From Streptomyces sp. MUM 2J (GTDB taxonomy: Bacteria > Actinomycetota > Actinomycetes > Streptomycetales > Streptomycetaceae), in NCBI RefSeq assembly GCF_022414535.1, contig NZ_JADWYM010000003.1, positions 1 to 64,000 of the forward strand: DNA of 64,000 bases. Reading direction: 5' to 3'. The notes below the pieces were generated by a model. It was not told the origin of the DNA, searched no databases, and saw only the letters and a list, made by a program, of their open reading frames with translations. How positions within the stretch are numbered: position 1 is the stretch's first letter; every line of letters starts with the position of its first letter. This document shows positions 1 to 9,098 of this stretch, piece after piece. The position numbers were made by a program, and so were the translations under genes.

Positions 1-161
1 AGCACCGCCTCCAGCAGGCTGTGCACCCGGTCACGGGTACCACGCGCCGCGTCGATCCGCGCCTGGAGCTCCTCCAGCAGCTCGTCCAACCGCAGCTGCG
101 GCAGCCATACGCGAGGCTCTTCCCGGCCTTCGCCACCCTTGGTCCCGTGGGAACCTGCCAC
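1..161 (-). CDS. Sensor histidine kinase, N-terminal fragment (DevS/OsdK-like)
   Basis: Only the first 53 residues are in the window; the gene continues past position 1. It opens with a GTG preceded by GGAGAGG. The visible part has the phrase LRLDELLEELQARIDAARG followed by a helix ending in LLEAV, which is the usual lead-in to the first GAF domain in DevS/DosS-type kinases. It lies about 110 bp downstream of the response regulator and on the same strand, so the two probably form a two-component pair that senses redox state or oxygen through GAF domains. The heme or flavin pocket and the kinase domain are outside the window, so the ligand cannot be judged. Family assignment rests on the short motif and the context. 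Confidence 0.7.
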   Translation of the reverse strand, partial: MAGSHGTKGGEGREEPRVWLPQLRLDELLEELQARIDAARGTRDRVHSLLEAV

Positions 162-273
162 CCCGCGTTCCTCTCCGCTCCGTCACACCGCCGAGCGCCG
201 TGCACGCCGGTCATGTGCCACGTTAACGGTCCCGGGCGGTGGCAGGCAGCCGGGTGGTCGAGGAGACGGGAAT

Positions 274-966
274 TCAGTGCTCCTGCTGCCGGAGCCGGTC
301 CTGTGCCTGGGTGGCGATGACGGCGGCCTGGATGCGCCGCTCCACACCGAGCTTGGCCAGCAGCCGGGAGATGTGGTTCTTCACCGTCTTCTCGGCGAGG
401 AAGAGCCGCTGCCCGATCTGGCGGTTGGTCAGCCCCTCGCCGATCAGGGCCAGGATCTCGCGCTCGCGCTCGGTGAGGCCCGGCAGCACGTCCGGCTGCT
501 CCTCCTCCTGCTGGTCCTGGCGGAGCCGGGCCATCAGCCGCGAGGTGGCGCTCGGGTCGAGCAGGGACTGGCCGGCGGCGACGGTGCGCACGGCCGAGAC
601 CAGGTCGGAGCCCTGAATCTGCTTGAGCACGTATCCGGAGGCACCCGCCATGATCGAGTCCAGCAGCGCCTCCTCGTCGTCGAACGAGGTGAGCATCAGG
701 CAGGCCAGCTCCGGCATGCGCGAGCGCAGCTCACGGCAGACGGTCACACCGTCCCCGTCCGGCAGGCGCACGTCCAGGACGGCCACCTGCGGGCGCAGCG
801 CGGGAACCCGCACCAGCGCCTGGGCGACGTTGGCGGCCTCACCGACCACGGTGATGTCCGGCTCGTCGTTGAGCAGGTCGTGGACGCCTCGCCGCACCAC
901 CTCGTGGTCGTCCAGCAGGAAGACCCGGATCGGTTCGCCGGGGCCGGGCCGCTGGCTGTCCGCCAT
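274..966 (-). CDS. osdR: NarL/LuxR-family response regulator, DevR/OsdR-like
   Basis: A 230-residue regulator with a receiver domain (acidic pair DD at residues 19-20, phospho-acceptor Asp near residue 65 in [12 protein letters not shown], Lys in GYVLKQ) and a C-terminal LuxR helix-turn-helix ([22 protein letters not shown] ... [16 protein letters not shown]). The ATG at 966 is chosen because AAGGAG lies just upstream; a longer in-frame reading to 1092 lacks family support. Long intervening promoter DNA with two tandem palindromes (1128-1157) suggests autoregulation. The surrounding genes (phosphoketolase, PPOX proteins, Rv1733c-type protein) resemble the OsdR regulon of S. coelicolor and the DosR regulon of mycobacteria. 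The family is clear; orthology with OsdR is inferred from context. Confidence 0.85.
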   Translation of the reverse strand: MADSQRPGPGEPIRVFLLDDHEVVRRGVHDLLNDEPDITVVGEAANVAQALVRVPALRPQVAVLDVRLPDGDGVTVCRELRSRMPELACLMLTSFDDEEALLDSIMAGASGYVLKQIQGSDLVSAVRTVAAGQSLLDPSATSRLMARLRQDQQEEEQPDVLPGLTEREREILALIGEGLTNRQIGQRLFLAEKTVKNHISRLLAKLGVERRIQAAVIATQAQDRLRQQEH

Positions 967-1127
967 CGGTTGCTCCTTCTCGTGTGCTCGTTCTCGTCGT
1001 TCCCGCCGGCGGGCCGCCGCCGGGTCGGGGTCGTGGTCATTGTCGCCCGTGGTACCACCCGGAAACCGCTTCCCCCCGGATTCGCTTCCCATGGCGTCCC
1101 GCCCCCTGCGGCGATCATTCTCTCATC

Positions 1128-1157
1128 AGGGCCGAACGGCCAGGGCCGGTCGGCCCT
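1128..1157. promoter_or_regulatory. Tandem DevR/OsdR-like boxes in the divergent promoter region
   Basis: Two near-identical palindromes, GGGCCGAACGGCC and GGGCCGGTCGGCCC, lie end to end in the 501-bp gap (967-1467) between the response regulator and the divergent hibernation-factor-like gene. Equivalent palindromes recur upstream of several neighbouring genes. The spacing fits two regulator dimers bound side by side. The rest of the gap shows no gene. Confidence 0.6.
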
Positions 1158-1467
1158 ATTTTCGATCTACGGCCCCGCCACCTGCGTCGACGTGGGGCGA
1201 CGGGGACTGCCGGCCCGTGCCGGAGGGCCGGGTGGCCCTTGGAGCGTACGCGGTGGCCGCGCGAGCGTGGAGGCATCGACCGACGCTCGACGACCCGTGG
1301 CGGAGCAGAGCACGCAGGACGAAACAGAATGCATCAGGACGAAGCAGATTGAAGCAGGATGAAGCGGGACACCGTTGGGCCGGGGCCGATCGACGCAGTA
1401 CGACGCGGACATCGCAGCCGTACGCAGCTGTACGACGCGGAACGATGAGACAAGAGGAGCGGAGCTC

Positions 1468-1887
1468 ATGACTCCGAGGGACACCGGCGTCCAGGGCACT
1501 CCCATCCCTGCCGTGCGGGTGAGGGCAGCCGAGGGCGACGTGGACGACGCGTCACTGGAGCGCATCCGGGACAAGGTGCTCGCGGCCCTGAACCGGCCGG
1601 GGCTGCCGCCGCTCGGCGGCGAGGTGCGGATCGCCCGCGCCACGGCGCGCCACACCGAGCAGCCCTGGTCGGCGAGGGGCGAGATCAGGGTGGGCGCCGA
1701 CCTGGTCGTCGTGCACGCCCAGGAGACGAGCGCGTACCGGCTCGCCGAACGGCTGCACGACCGTTTGCGGGGACAGGTGGAGCGGGTCGTGCACCGGGGC
1801 GAGACAGCGCGCCGGACCTCGGCGCCGCCGCCGTGGCGCGGCGGCCCCGGTGATGCGCGGGCCGCGGAGGTCTCTCCCGGTTCGTAG
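1468..1887 (+). CDS. HPF/RaiA-like ribosome hibernation protein, short form
   Basis: A 139-residue protein starting at ATG 1468 behind GAGGAGCGGAG. The central part (residues about 10-115) has the pattern of one S30AE/HPF fold: a strand-rich first half, then RLAERLHDRLRGQVERV, the amphipathic helix typical of these proteins. Members of this family bind the small ribosomal subunit and stall translation in dormancy. The usual long C-terminal dimerisation tail is missing and the last 25 residues look disordered. It is divergent from the response regulator and shares its palindrome-bearing promoter region, which fits a dormancy role. The sequence match is distant, so the function is inferred. Confidence 0.55.
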   Translation: MTPRDTGVQGTPIPAVRVRAAEGDVDDASLERIRDKVLAALNRPGLPPLGGEVRIARATARHTEQPWSARGEIRVGADLVVVHAQETSAYRLAERLHDRLRGQVERVVHRGETARRTSAPPPWRGGPGDARAAEVSPGS

Positions 1888-1955
1888 GCGAGGAGGCTCC
1901 CGGCCGCGCGGGAAACAGCTTGCGGCGTGCCCCGCGCGCCGGGTGGGGTGTCACC

Positions 1956-2342
1956 ATGGATGACGCGACGGACGAAGTGCAGCAGGCCATCGCCGGCGAG
2001 ATGCAGCTCATGGACCCCCGGGTGCGCTCGTCCCGGGAGCTCGCCGGCCGGCTCCTCGACCCCGGCTTCGTCGAGGTCGGCAGGTCGGGGCGGCGGTGGA
2101 CGTACGAGACGACGCTGGCGCGGCTGGCCGATGCCCCGGGCAGCGCACCGGACGGGCCCCGCTACGAGCCGTCGTGCATGACGGGGGTGCGCCTCGCCCC
2201 GGGGGTGGTGCATCTGACGTTCGAGACGAGACTCGGTGCGGTGCGGACGCGGCGCAGTTCGATCTGGCGCAGGCGGGAGGGGGCCGCGGACTGGCGGATG
2301 TACTACCACCACGCCACGCCGGTAGCGCCCGGCACGGAATGA
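1956..2342 (+). CDS. NTF2-like / DUF4440 family protein
   Basis: A 128-residue protein with the DUF4440 layout: an N-terminal helix (EVQQAIAGEMQLMDPRVR), the LLDPGFVEVGRSGRRW strand segment, then VRLAPGVVHLTFET and a closing WRMYYHHATPV strand. This cone-shaped fold is used by small binding proteins and enzymes; no catalytic residues can be assigned here. It follows the hibernation-factor-like gene by 68 bp on the same strand and is probably co-transcribed with it. The ATG at 1956 is preceded by GGTGGGGTG, a weak ribosome site. The substrate is unknown. Confidence 0.65.
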   Translation: MDDATDEVQQAIAGEMQLMDPRVRSSRELAGRLLDPGFVEVGRSGRRWTYETTLARLADAPGSAPDGPRYEPSCMTGVRLAPGVVHLTFETRLGAVRTRRSSIWRRREGAADWRMYYHHATPVAPGTE

Positions 2343-2502
2343 AGCGCACGTTCCGCAGCATGTGCGGCGCCCCGCCCAGCGTTCCCGGCATCGTTCCCGG
2401 TCCCGCCCGCGCCACGGGCCGGAGCCGTCCCCTGGCGCGGGCGGGACCGGGACGCCCCGGAGGGGCCCGGGGGACGAACGGGGGTCGGCCGGGCACCGTG
2501 GC

Positions 2503-2518
2503 AGGGCCGAACGGCCCT
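2503..2518. promoter_or_regulatory. DevR/OsdR-like box
   Basis: A perfect 16-bp palindromic frame AGGGCCGAACGGCCCT sits 83 bp upstream of the PPOX gene that starts at 2601. It is the cleanest copy of the motif shared by the promoter gaps of this island. Confidence 0.6.
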
Positions 2519-2600
2519 AGTCCGGCTGTCCGCGGCCGCGTTCGAATGTCCTGATCGCGTCCCGCCCGAACCCGCCTCCTCACACGTACGGAAACCCGCC

Positions 2601-3047
2601 ATGGCCATCGACAACGCCTCGCCGGTCCCGGCAGCGCCCCGCCGGAGCGTCGAACTCGACAGCCGGGAGGCTCTGCGGCTGCTGGGCACCGTCTCCTTCG
2701 GGCGGATCGTCTTCACCCAGCACGCGCTGCCGACGATCCGTCCGGTCAACCACGTCCTGGACGACGGCGACATCGTCATCCGCACGCACGAGGGAGCGGC
2801 GCTGACCACCCGGACCCGGCAGGCCGGCGCCCCCGGCGTCGTCGTGGCCTACGAGGCGGACCTCATCGATCCGGACACCCACCTCGGCTGGAGCGTGGTC
2901 GTCACCGGCTACGCCCACCTGATCACCGACACCCGGGAGCTGGCCCGCTACCGGGCGATGCTGCGCCCCTGGGTGGACCGCACGATGGACTACGCCGTAC
3001 GTATCCGCCCCGACCTGATCACGGGGATCCGGCTCTCACCCCTCTGA
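2601..3047 (+). CDS. Pyridoxamine 5'-phosphate oxidase-fold flavin protein
   Basis: A 148-residue split-barrel protein of the PPOX type. Residues about 18-145 hold the family pattern: ALRLLGTVSFGRIVFTQHALPTIRPVNHVLD, then TRTRQAGAPGVVVAYEADLID and [13 protein letters not shown]. Such proteins bind FMN or the deazaflavin F420 and reduce small organic compounds; which cofactor is used here cannot be told. It is one of three paralogs in this island (with 7874-8308 and 8424-9098). The upstream palindrome at 2503 suggests control by the dormancy regulator. Downstream lies a 215-bp convergent gap without a gene. Confidence 0.85.
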   Translation: MAIDNASPVPAAPRRSVELDSREALRLLGTVSFGRIVFTQHALPTIRPVNHVLDDGDIVIRTHEGAALTTRTRQAGAPGVVVAYEADLIDPDTHLGWSVVVTGYAHLITDTRELARYRAMLRPWVDRTMDYAVRIRPDLITGIRLSPL

Positions 3048-3262
3048 GCGCGCCCGGACGGCGGGGTCGCAGCGGTCCGGCCCGCGGCCCCCTCGGCGCC
3101 CGTGCCGCTGGCACCGGAAGCCCGGCCGGCAAAGGTGTGCGGTGGGGCGCTGTCCTGCCGCTGCGTGCCGTGTCCCGGCCGCGTGCCCCGAGGCGGGCGC
3201 GGTCCGCGCGGCCGGCACGGCTGCCGGTCTCCCGAAGCGGCCCGCTGCCCGGGGCGAGTCCG

Positions 3263-4261
3263 TCAGCTGCCGGCCGCCGGGACCGGCCGTGTCTCCCGCG
3301 GCGCTCCGACGCCGCGGTGCCCGCCCCTGGCCCTGGTGAGCGCGTCGAGGTGGGCGCGGACGTAGGGAACGGCCACGGTGTCGAGTTCGCCGTCGACGAA
3401 GGCGGGCTGGACGTTGACCTCGAAGACGACGCCACCGTTCTCGACCGCCAGGTCCACACCGGCGAAGGGCAGTCCGACGGACCCCGTGGCGGCGACGGCG
3501 AGTTCGGTGAGACGGGCCGGCAGGTCGCCGGGGGCGATGGGGACGGGCGTCGCCCCCTGACAGGTGTTGCAGGGCGTGTCGGGAGCGGGCTGGAGGTGCT
3601 CGCGGGCATGGACGACCCGGCCGCCCAGCACGAACACGCGGAACTGGTGCCGCTGTCCGTCGGCCGTGACGTTCCCGGCGTCCCGGGAGAGCAGCCAGTC
3701 GGTGCCGCGCTCGGCGTAGAAGGCGGCGGCGTGGCGGAGCCGGCCGTCGGTCGTGACGTGGAAGGTGTCGTTGCCTCCGGTGCCGACGACGGGCCGGGCC
3801 CAGGTGTCGCGGCCGAGCTGGTCGAAGGCGGCCTTCGCCTCCTGGGAAGTGGGCCGGGACAGGACCAGGGTCTCCATGTGGGCGACGCCGTCCCGGCGGA
3901 AGCGCTCGACGGTGAGGTTCTTCTCGGTCGCGGTGCGCCATGCGGCCGTGCCGGTCCCGAGGGTGACCACGTCGTGCCGTTCCAGCAGCCTCTGGAACGC
4001 AGCGAGTTCAGGGCGCCGGTGCGGCGGGATCTCGTAGAGGACGACGATGTCGGGCGTGAAGTCGACGTCCTGTGCGGGGACCTGCAGGCGTAAGCGGTGG
4101 CCGTCGCGGATGCCACGGCCGGTGCCGCCGGTGCCGAAGTGCCGGGAGTCGATACGGACCGGAGGGGCGCCCGTGAGCAGCGCGACCGCTTCGGCGAGGT
4201 ACTCGCTGCACCCTTCGGGCGAGGTCGGGTCGGCGATCAGGGCGACGCGGGGTCGGGACAC
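3263..4261 (-). CDS. ATP-grasp enzyme, RimK-like
   Basis: A 332-residue protein starting with GTG at 4261 behind GGAGGCAGCT. It has an N-terminal pre-ATP-grasp domain (RVALIADPTSPEGCSEYL; TPDIVVLYEIPPH), then the ATP-grasp core: a lysine in ATEKNLTVERF, RDTWARPVVGTGGNDTFHVTTDG, RVFVLGGRVV, and the metal-binding end PFAGVDLAVENGGVVFEVNVQPAF. ATP-grasp ligases join a carboxylate to an amine or thiol through an acyl phosphate. A CNTC motif in the middle is unusual and could bind a metal or be redox active. The substrate is unknown. Its place in the dormancy island suggests peptide or protein tagging during stress, but this is inference. Confidence 0.75.
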   Translation of the reverse strand: MSRPRVALIADPTSPEGCSEYLAEAVALLTGAPPVRIDSRHFGTGGTGRGIRDGHRLRLQVPAQDVDFTPDIVVLYEIPPHRRPELAAFQRLLERHDVVTLGTGTAAWRTATEKNLTVERFRRDGVAHMETLVLSRPTSQEAKAAFDQLGRDTWARPVVGTGGNDTFHVTTDGRLRHAAAFYAERGTDWLLSRDAGNVTADGQRHQFRVFVLGGRVVHAREHLQPAPDTPCNTCQGATPVPIAPGDLPARLTELAVAATGSVGLPFAGVDLAVENGGVVFEVNVQPAFVDGELDTVAVPYVRAHLDALTRARGGHRGVGAPRETRPVPAAGS

Positions 4262-4587
4262 AGCTGCCTCCAGCGACTGACGACGTGCACGGTTCCGCGC
4301 GCTCTCGGCGCACGGCCCGAGCGGATTCACGGGAAGGGTGGTGCCTGTCGTACGGGCGGTCGGTCTCCGCCCTGCCGGATCGGTGTCACAGCGCTGTGCC
4401 GCCACACTGTAGGCGTCCGGCGGCAGGTCGTGACAGGGCGCATGTCCGCGGCCCTCCTGCCCCGGGCCCTGCGCCGTCCGCCCCCATGCGTGCGCCCTGC
4501 CGTAGAGGGCCGCGGAGGGGCTCGGGCACACGACAGCGCACCGCCCGGCGGGGAGGACTCCCGAGCCGGGCGGTGCGGGTGTCGCCC
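4262..4587. other. Intergenic gap with a terminator and a 12-bp palindrome
   Basis: No gene is visible in this 326-bp stretch. It holds the terminator hairpin of the DoxX gene (4539-4575), a perfect palindrome CACAGCGCTGTG at 4387-4398, and presumably the promoter of the ATP-grasp gene. No clear DevR-like box is seen. Confidence 0.5.
4539..4575 (-). terminator. Hairpin terminator downstream of doxX-like gene
   Basis: CACCGCCCGGC and GCCGGGCGGTG form a perfect 11-bp stem around a 15-nt loop, starting 12 nt after the DoxX stop codon. There is no T tract, as is common in Streptomyces. Confidence 0.65.
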
Positions 4588-5205
4588 TCAGCGCAGCCAG
4601 CGGTTGCGGCCGACGATCGGCAGCCGCGCCCACAGGCGGCCGAGGCCCCAGGTGGCGCCCGCACCGGCCACGGCCAGCGCGATCAGGACCACCGCGTAGA
4701 CGAGGTGGTAGTCGACGAACGGGTTCGTCGACATGCTGGGCGAGCCGTCCGACAGGTGCTTGGCCGGTGGCCACTCCGCCATCCACATCAGCGCCATCAT
4801 CACGGTGCCCGCCGCGGCGGCGATCCGCAGGGCTATGCCGGCCATGAACGCTACGCCGATGCCGAGCAGGCCGAGCATGAACAGCCAGTCCGCCCAGGCG
4901 GCGCCCGCCCAGGAGTGGAAGGTGGACTCCATCGGTCCGGCGGCGACGTGGCTGAGGAAGCCCTTGGTGGGCGAGCCGCCGTCGATCCACGCCTTGCCGG
5001 ACTGGGTGGCGTAGCCCAGACCGAACGTCTTGTCGAGGAAGGCCCACAGGAAGACGAAGCCGGTGAGCAGGCGCAGTCCGGCGAACGCGTAGGCGCGAAT
5101 CGCTGTCGCCTCCGCCGTTCCGGCGGCCTCCGGTGCGGTCCGGGTACGGTCGGCGGACCAGAAGCGGAAGCCGATGCGGCGGTGCGGGTGGTTGTGAACT
5201 GCCAT
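4588..5205 (-). CDS. DoxX-family membrane protein
   Basis: A 205-residue membrane protein. After a basic N-terminus it has about four hydrophobic segments: LRLLTGFVFLWAFLDKTFGL, WADWLFMLGLLGIGVAF, IAAAAGTVMMALMWMAEW and LVYAVVLIALAVAGAGATWGLG. The conserved DoxX features are the FLWAFLDK motif and the late NPFVDYHLVYA segment. DoxX proteins work in quinone-linked redox chemistry or thiol stress at the membrane. The ATG at 5205 is preferred over 5214 because GGAGGGG is correctly spaced only from the inner one. A palindrome at 5315-5329 upstream suggests control with the dormancy genes. Confidence 0.8.
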   Translation of the reverse strand: MAVHNHPHRRIGFRFWSADRTRTAPEAAGTAEATAIRAYAFAGLRLLTGFVFLWAFLDKTFGLGYATQSGKAWIDGGSPTKGFLSHVAAGPMESTFHSWAGAAWADWLFMLGLLGIGVAFMAGIALRIAAAAGTVMMALMWMAEWPPAKHLSDGSPSMSTNPFVDYHLVYAVVLIALAVAGAGATWGLGRLWARLPIVGRNRWLR

Positions 5206-5314
5206 GATGCTCATCCCCTCCGAGACCGACAGGCGCCGGGGCGCGCCTGTCGTTGCGCCTTCAATGTCCCGCGTGGGGCGGTGGTGCCACAGGGGGCCGC
5301 GGGGCCCGGTCCGG

Positions 5315-5329
5315 GGGACCGAACGTCCC
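5315..5329. promoter_or_regulatory. DevR-like box variant upstream of doxX
   Basis: The inverted repeat GGGACCGAACGTCCC lies 110 bp upstream of the DoxX start. Its arms (GGGAC/GTCCC) are closer to the mycobacterial DevR box than to the GGGCC/GGCCC form found elsewhere in the window. Confidence 0.45.
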
Positions 5330-5355
5330 GTCAGCCGGGCCGGCGGGCCCTCTGG

Positions 5356-7740
5356 TCAGCCGTCCCAGGCCCAGTCGGCGACCTCGGGGAGGTCGGTGCC
5401 GTGGATCCGGATCCAGTCGTGGTGGCGCAGCCGCGTGTCCTCCATCCGCTGCCGTACGGACGCGGCGCGCACCGCGAGACCCGGCACGCGGTCGATGACG
5501 TCCATCACGAGCCGGTAGCGGTCGAGGTCGTTGCGGACGACCATGTCGAAGGGCGTGGTGGTGGTGCCGATCTCCTTGTAGCCGCGCACGTGCAGGTTGC
5601 GGTGGCCCTTTCGGCGGTAGGCGAGCCGGTGGACCAGCCACGGGTACCCGTGGTAGGCGAAGATGACGGGCTTGTCGGCGGTGAACAGTCCGTCGTACTC
5701 GAAGTCGGTCATGCCGTGCGGGTGTTCCTCACTGGGCATGAGACGGGCGATGTCGACGACGTTGACCACGCGCACCGCCAGTTCGGGAAGGTGCCGGCGC
5801 AGCAACTGCGCGGCGGCCAGGACCTCCTGGGTGGGAACGTCGCCGGCACAGCCGAGGACGACGTCGGGTTCCCGGGTGCCGTCCTCGGTGCCGGCCCAGT
5901 CCCAGACACCCGCGCCGCGGGCGCAGTGTACGCGGGCCTGGTCCATGGTCAGCCAGTCGTGGCAGGGCTGCTTGCCGGCGACGACGACGTTGACGTAGTC
6001 GCGGCTGCGCAGGGCGTGGTCGGCCACGGACAGCAGGGTGTTGGCGTCCGGCGGCAGGTAGACCCGTACGGCTTCCGGGCTCTTGTTGAGGATGTGGTCG
6101 ACGAAACCGGGGTCCTGGTGGGAGAAGCCGTTGTGGTCCTGCCGCCACACGTGTGAGGTGAGCAGGTAGTTGAGGGAGGCGATGGGAGCACGCCAGGGCA
6201 TCGGGCGGGTGACGCGCAGCCACTTGATGTGCTGGTTGACCATCGAGTCGACGATGTGCACGAACGCCTCGTAGCAGGAGAAGAGTCCGTGACGCCCCGT
6301 CAGAAGATAGCCTTCCAGCCAGCCCTGGCAGGTGTGCTCGGAGAGGATCTCCATCACCCGGCCGTGCCGGTCGAGGTGTTCGTCCACCTGGAGGGTCTGG
6401 GCCTGCCAGGCCTTGCCGGAGGCGTCGTACACGGCCTGGAGCCGGTTGGAGGCGGTCTCGTCGGGGCCGACGAGGCGGAAGTCGCGCCGGTCGGCGGTGG
6501 CCTCCATGACGTGCCGGAGCAACTCGCCCAGCACACGGGTGGGTTCGTGGATCGTGGCGCCGGGCTTGTCGACGGGTACGGCGTAGGTGTCCAGGTCCGG
6601 CAGGGGCAGCTCGCGTAGCAGCAGGCCGCCGTTGGCGTGCGGGGTGGAGCCCAGTCGGCGGGTGCCGTCGGGGACGCAGGCGAGGACGTCCGGCCGGGGG
6701 CGGCCGTCCTCGTCGAACAGTTCCTCCGGGCGGTAGGAGCGCAGCCACGCCTCCAGTTGCCGCAGGTGATCGGGGTTGTCGCGGACGGCGGACAGGGGCA
6801 CCTGATGGGCGCGCCAGGTGCCGGCGACGGGCAGTCCGTCGACCTCCGCGGGACCGGTCCAGCCCTTCGGGGTGCGCAGTACGATCACGGGCCAGCGCGG
6901 GCGTTCGGTGACACCGTCCTCGCGTGCGGCGCGCTGCAGGGCGGCGATGCGGTCCAGGGCGGTGTCGAAGGCCTCGGCCATGGCGCGGTGGACGGCGGCG
7001 GGGTCGTCACCGGTGACGTGGATCGGGTCGTGGCCGTAACCCCGGAGCAGGTCGTCGAGCTCCGGCTCGGGAACGCGGGCCAGCACCGTCGGATTGGCGA
7101 TCTTGTAGCCGTTGAGGTGGAGGATCGGCAGGACGGCACCGTCGTGGACGGGGTCGAGGAACTTGTTGGAGTGCCAGGACGCGGCCAGCGGCCCGGTCTC
7201 CGCCTCGCCGTCGCCGATGACGCACGTCACCACCAGGTCGGGATTGTCCAGGGCGGCGCCGTAGGCGTGCGAGAGCGCGTACCCGAGTTCGCCGCCCTCG
7301 TGGATGGAGCCCGGTGTCTCGGGGGCGACATGGCTGGGGATGCCACCGGGGAAGGAGAACTGCTTGAACAGGCGGGCCATGCCGGGCGCGTCCTGGGTGA
7401 CGTCCGGGTAGGTCTCGGTGTAGGAGCCCTCCAGCCAGGAGTTGGCGACGACCGCGGGGCCTCCGTGCCCGGGCCCCCAGATGCACAGGGCGTTCAGGTC
7501 GCGGGCCCTGATGACGCGGTTGAGGTGGGTGTACACGAGGTTCAGGCCCGGTGACGTGCCCCAGTGCCCGAGGAGGCGCGGCTTGACGTGCTCGGGGCGC
7601 AGCGGCTCGGTGAGCAGGGGGTTGGCCATGAGGTAGATCTGGCCGACGGCCAGATAGTTCGCGGCGCGCCAGTGGGCGTCCAGAGTCCTCAGTTCGTCGG
7701 CGTCGAGCCTGGACGACGCCTGCTGGGGGTCGGCGGGCAT
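5356..7740 (-). CDS. xfp: Phosphoketolase (xylulose-5-P/fructose-6-P)
   Basis: A 794-residue thiamine-diphosphate enzyme of full family length. It splits xylulose-5-phosphate (and often fructose-6-phosphate) with phosphate into acetyl phosphate and a shorter sugar phosphate. Diagnostic segments are [18 protein letters not shown] near the N-terminus, [18 protein letters not shown], the ThDP-binding GDGEAETGP, and [31 protein letters not shown] in the middle. The start is ATG at 7740. Acetyl phosphate can be turned into ATP without respiration, which fits a low-oxygen regulon. The upstream palindrome at 7826-7841 and the RpiB-type isomerase at 10409 support this use of pentose phosphates. Expression control is inferred. 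Confidence 0.95.
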   Translation of the reverse strand: MPADPQQASSRLDADELRTLDAHWRAANYLAVGQIYLMANPLLTEPLRPEHVKPRLLGHWGTSPGLNLVYTHLNRVIRARDLNALCIWGPGHGGPAVVANSWLEGSYTETYPDVTQDAPGMARLFKQFSFPGGIPSHVAPETPGSIHEGGELGYALSHAYGAALDNPDLVVTCVIGDGEAETGPLAASWHSNKFLDPVHDGAVLPILHLNGYKIANPTVLARVPEPELDDLLRGYGHDPIHVTGDDPAAVHRAMAEAFDTALDRIAALQRAAREDGVTERPRWPVIVLRTPKGWTGPAEVDGLPVAGTWRAHQVPLSAVRDNPDHLRQLEAWLRSYRPEELFDEDGRPRPDVLACVPDGTRRLGSTPHANGGLLLRELPLPDLDTYAVPVDKPGATIHEPTRVLGELLRHVMEATADRRDFRLVGPDETASNRLQAVYDASGKAWQAQTLQVDEHLDRHGRVMEILSEHTCQGWLEGYLLTGRHGLFSCYEAFVHIVDSMVNQHIKWLRVTRPMPWRAPIASLNYLLTSHVWRQDHNGFSHQDPGFVDHILNKSPEAVRVYLPPDANTLLSVADHALRSRDYVNVVVAGKQPCHDWLTMDQARVHCARGAGVWDWAGTEDGTREPDVVLGCAGDVPTQEVLAAAQLLRRHLPELAVRVVNVVDIARLMPSEEHPHGMTDFEYDGLFTADKPVIFAYHGYPWLVHRLAYRRKGHRNLHVRGYKEIGTTTTPFDMVVRNDLDRYRLVMDVIDRVPGLAVRAASVRQRMEDTRLRHHDWIRIHGTDLPEVADWAWDG

Positions 7741-7825
7741 GTCGGGGTCCCTTCCGGTCGGGTGCGGTGGGGCGGTACAGGCCGTACGCACCTCACCACC
7801 CTGTCCGCCGCGGCGGGTACCCGAC

Positions 7826-7841
7826 AGGGCCGATCGGCCCA
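7826..7841. promoter_or_regulatory. DevR/OsdR-like box upstream of phosphoketolase
   Basis: AGGGCCGATCGGCCCA, with a 14-bp perfect palindrome core, lies 86 bp upstream of the phosphoketolase start, in the gap that also ends the PPOX gene at 7874. Confidence 0.6.
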
Positions 7842-7873
7842 TCCGGCCGAAACGGGTACGCCGTCCGGGGTCG

Positions 7874-8308
7874 TCACGGATCGAGACCGTACTGGCTGTG
7901 GCCGGCGACCAGCTCCCGGCCCGTCACCAGGTCGGGCTCGATCCGCACGAAGACCTCCCACGGGGACGGCGCCCAGGAGCGGGGGCCGGTGCGGGCCAGG
8001 CGCTCGTGCTCGCCGGGGTCGGTGATCACCGCGGCGGCGCCGGTGACGACGACGCTCCATCCGCTGAACCGGGCGCTGTCGATCTCGTCGGCCTCGAAGG
8101 CGACGACGGCGCCGTCGACGGCGCGCACCAGGTCGGAGGCGGCGGAGGTGCACAGCAGGACCGCCCCGTCGGCGTCGACGCAGAAGTTGACCGGGAGCAC
8201 CGCGGGCAGGGCCTGGCGCGTGAAGACGACCCGCCCGACCGGGACCTTGGCCATGAGGCGCAGGCACTCCGGCCGGTCGAGTTCACGGAATCCGTCGTTG
8301 GGATACAT
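7874..8308 (-). CDS. PPOX-fold flavin protein, second paralog
   Basis: A 144-residue split-barrel protein. The start at ATG 8308 gives [19 protein letters not shown], the usual opening of this subfamily. Conserved phrases follow: [35 protein letters not shown] and [16 protein letters not shown]. It is likely an FMN- or F420-binding protein with an unknown small-molecule substrate. The gene lies upstream of the phosphoketolase gene on the same strand, with 133 bp between that holds a regulatory palindrome, so the two probably have separate promoters. A weaker palindromic stretch (GGGCCATGGGTCCC at 8386-8399) precedes this gene. Confidence 0.85.
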   Translation of the reverse strand: MYPNDGFRELDRPECLRLMAKVPVGRVVFTRQALPAVLPVNFCVDADGAVLLCTSAASDLVRAVDGAVVAFEADEIDSARFSGWSVVVTGAAAVITDPGEHERLARTGPRSWAPSPWEVFVRIEPDLVTGRELVAGHSQYGLDP

Positions 8309-8423
8309 GGGCGTTCGTCTTTCGCCGGATGCGATGGGCGGTGCGGTACCGGCCCAGCCTCCGCCGGGCGGGGCCGGGAACCGAGGGGCCATGGGTCCCG
8401 GCCGAGTCGGACAACGGGCCCTT

Positions 8424-9098
8424 TCAGGCTGAAATGCGGCGTCCGGAGACGGCTGCGGGATCGATGCGGATCCACAGGGGGCGCAGTCCGCCGGCCCAGG
8501 GCTCGCCGGAGGCGCGGTCCGCCAGGCGGCGCACGGCGGCCGGGTCGGTCACGGCCTGCGCGGGGCCCCTGACCAGCACGCTCCAGCCGGTGCTGAAGGC
8601 GTCGTCGATGCGGTCGACCTCGAAGGCCACCCGGCGACCCGCCGCCCGGGCGGGTGTCGCCCGCGGATCGGTGCGGTAGACGACGGCGCCGTCGACGACG
8701 CTGTAGTTGACGGGGACGACGACGATGCCCTCGACGGTGAGCAGCGCCAGCCGCCCGACGCCGTGTGCGGCCAGCAGGGCGCGGCACTCCTCGGTGTCCA
8801 GTTCGGTGAAGGAGGCGCCGCGCAGCGCCCGGCCCGGACCGGGCGGCCGGTCGGCGCTGGCCCCCATCAGTTCGGCCAGGGTGGTCTGCAGCGCCGCGGC
8901 CAGTTTCCGCAGGGCGCCGGAACCGGGCGCGGCCCCCGGGTGCTCCTCCAGGTGGCGCAGGTAGGAGCCGGGCATGCCCGCGCGGGCGGCCGCCTCCTCC
9001 CGGGTGAGCCCCAGTTGCGCGCGCCGCCGGGCGATCCGGCGTCCCAGGTCGCCGGTCGGCGTCTCCTTCACCGTCTTCGGCAGAACCTTTCCGGCCAT
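8424..9098 (-). CDS. Helix-turn-helix/PPOX fusion protein
   Basis: A 224-residue fusion. Residues about 15-75 form an XRE-type helix-turn-helix (LGRRIARRRAQLGLTREEAAARAGMPGSYLRHLEE), and residues about 95-220 form a PPOX split barrel (LDTEECRALLAAHGVGRLALLTVEGIVVVPVNY; GRRVAFEVDRIDDAFSTGWSVLVRG). The ATG at 9098 has a strong GGAGGTGACC site. The design suggests a DNA-binding protein that reads flavin or redox state, but no target is visible. It is divergent from the STAS gene, sharing a gap with a DevR-like box at 9228-9241. Confidence 0.85.
   Translation of the reverse strand: MAGKVLPKTVKETPTGDLGRRIARRRAQLGLTREEAAARAGMPGSYLRHLEEHPGAAPGSGALRKLAAALQTTLAELMGASADRPPGPGRALRGASFTELDTEECRALLAAHGVGRLALLTVEGIVVVPVNYSVVDGAVVYRTDPRATPARAAGRRVAFEVDRIDDAFSTGWSVLVRGPAQAVTDPAAVRRLADRASGEPWAGGLRPLWIRIDPAAVSGRRISA

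Noticed and set aside
4285..6156. A 623-codon plus-strand frame
   Set aside because: It is antisense to DoxX and phosphoketolase and has no recognisable domain.
8386..8425. Further DevR-like boxes before the PPOX gene at 7874
   Set aside because: GGGCCATGGGTCCC and a nearby GGACAACGGGCCC are palindromic but diverge from the other copies. They may be real but are not counted.
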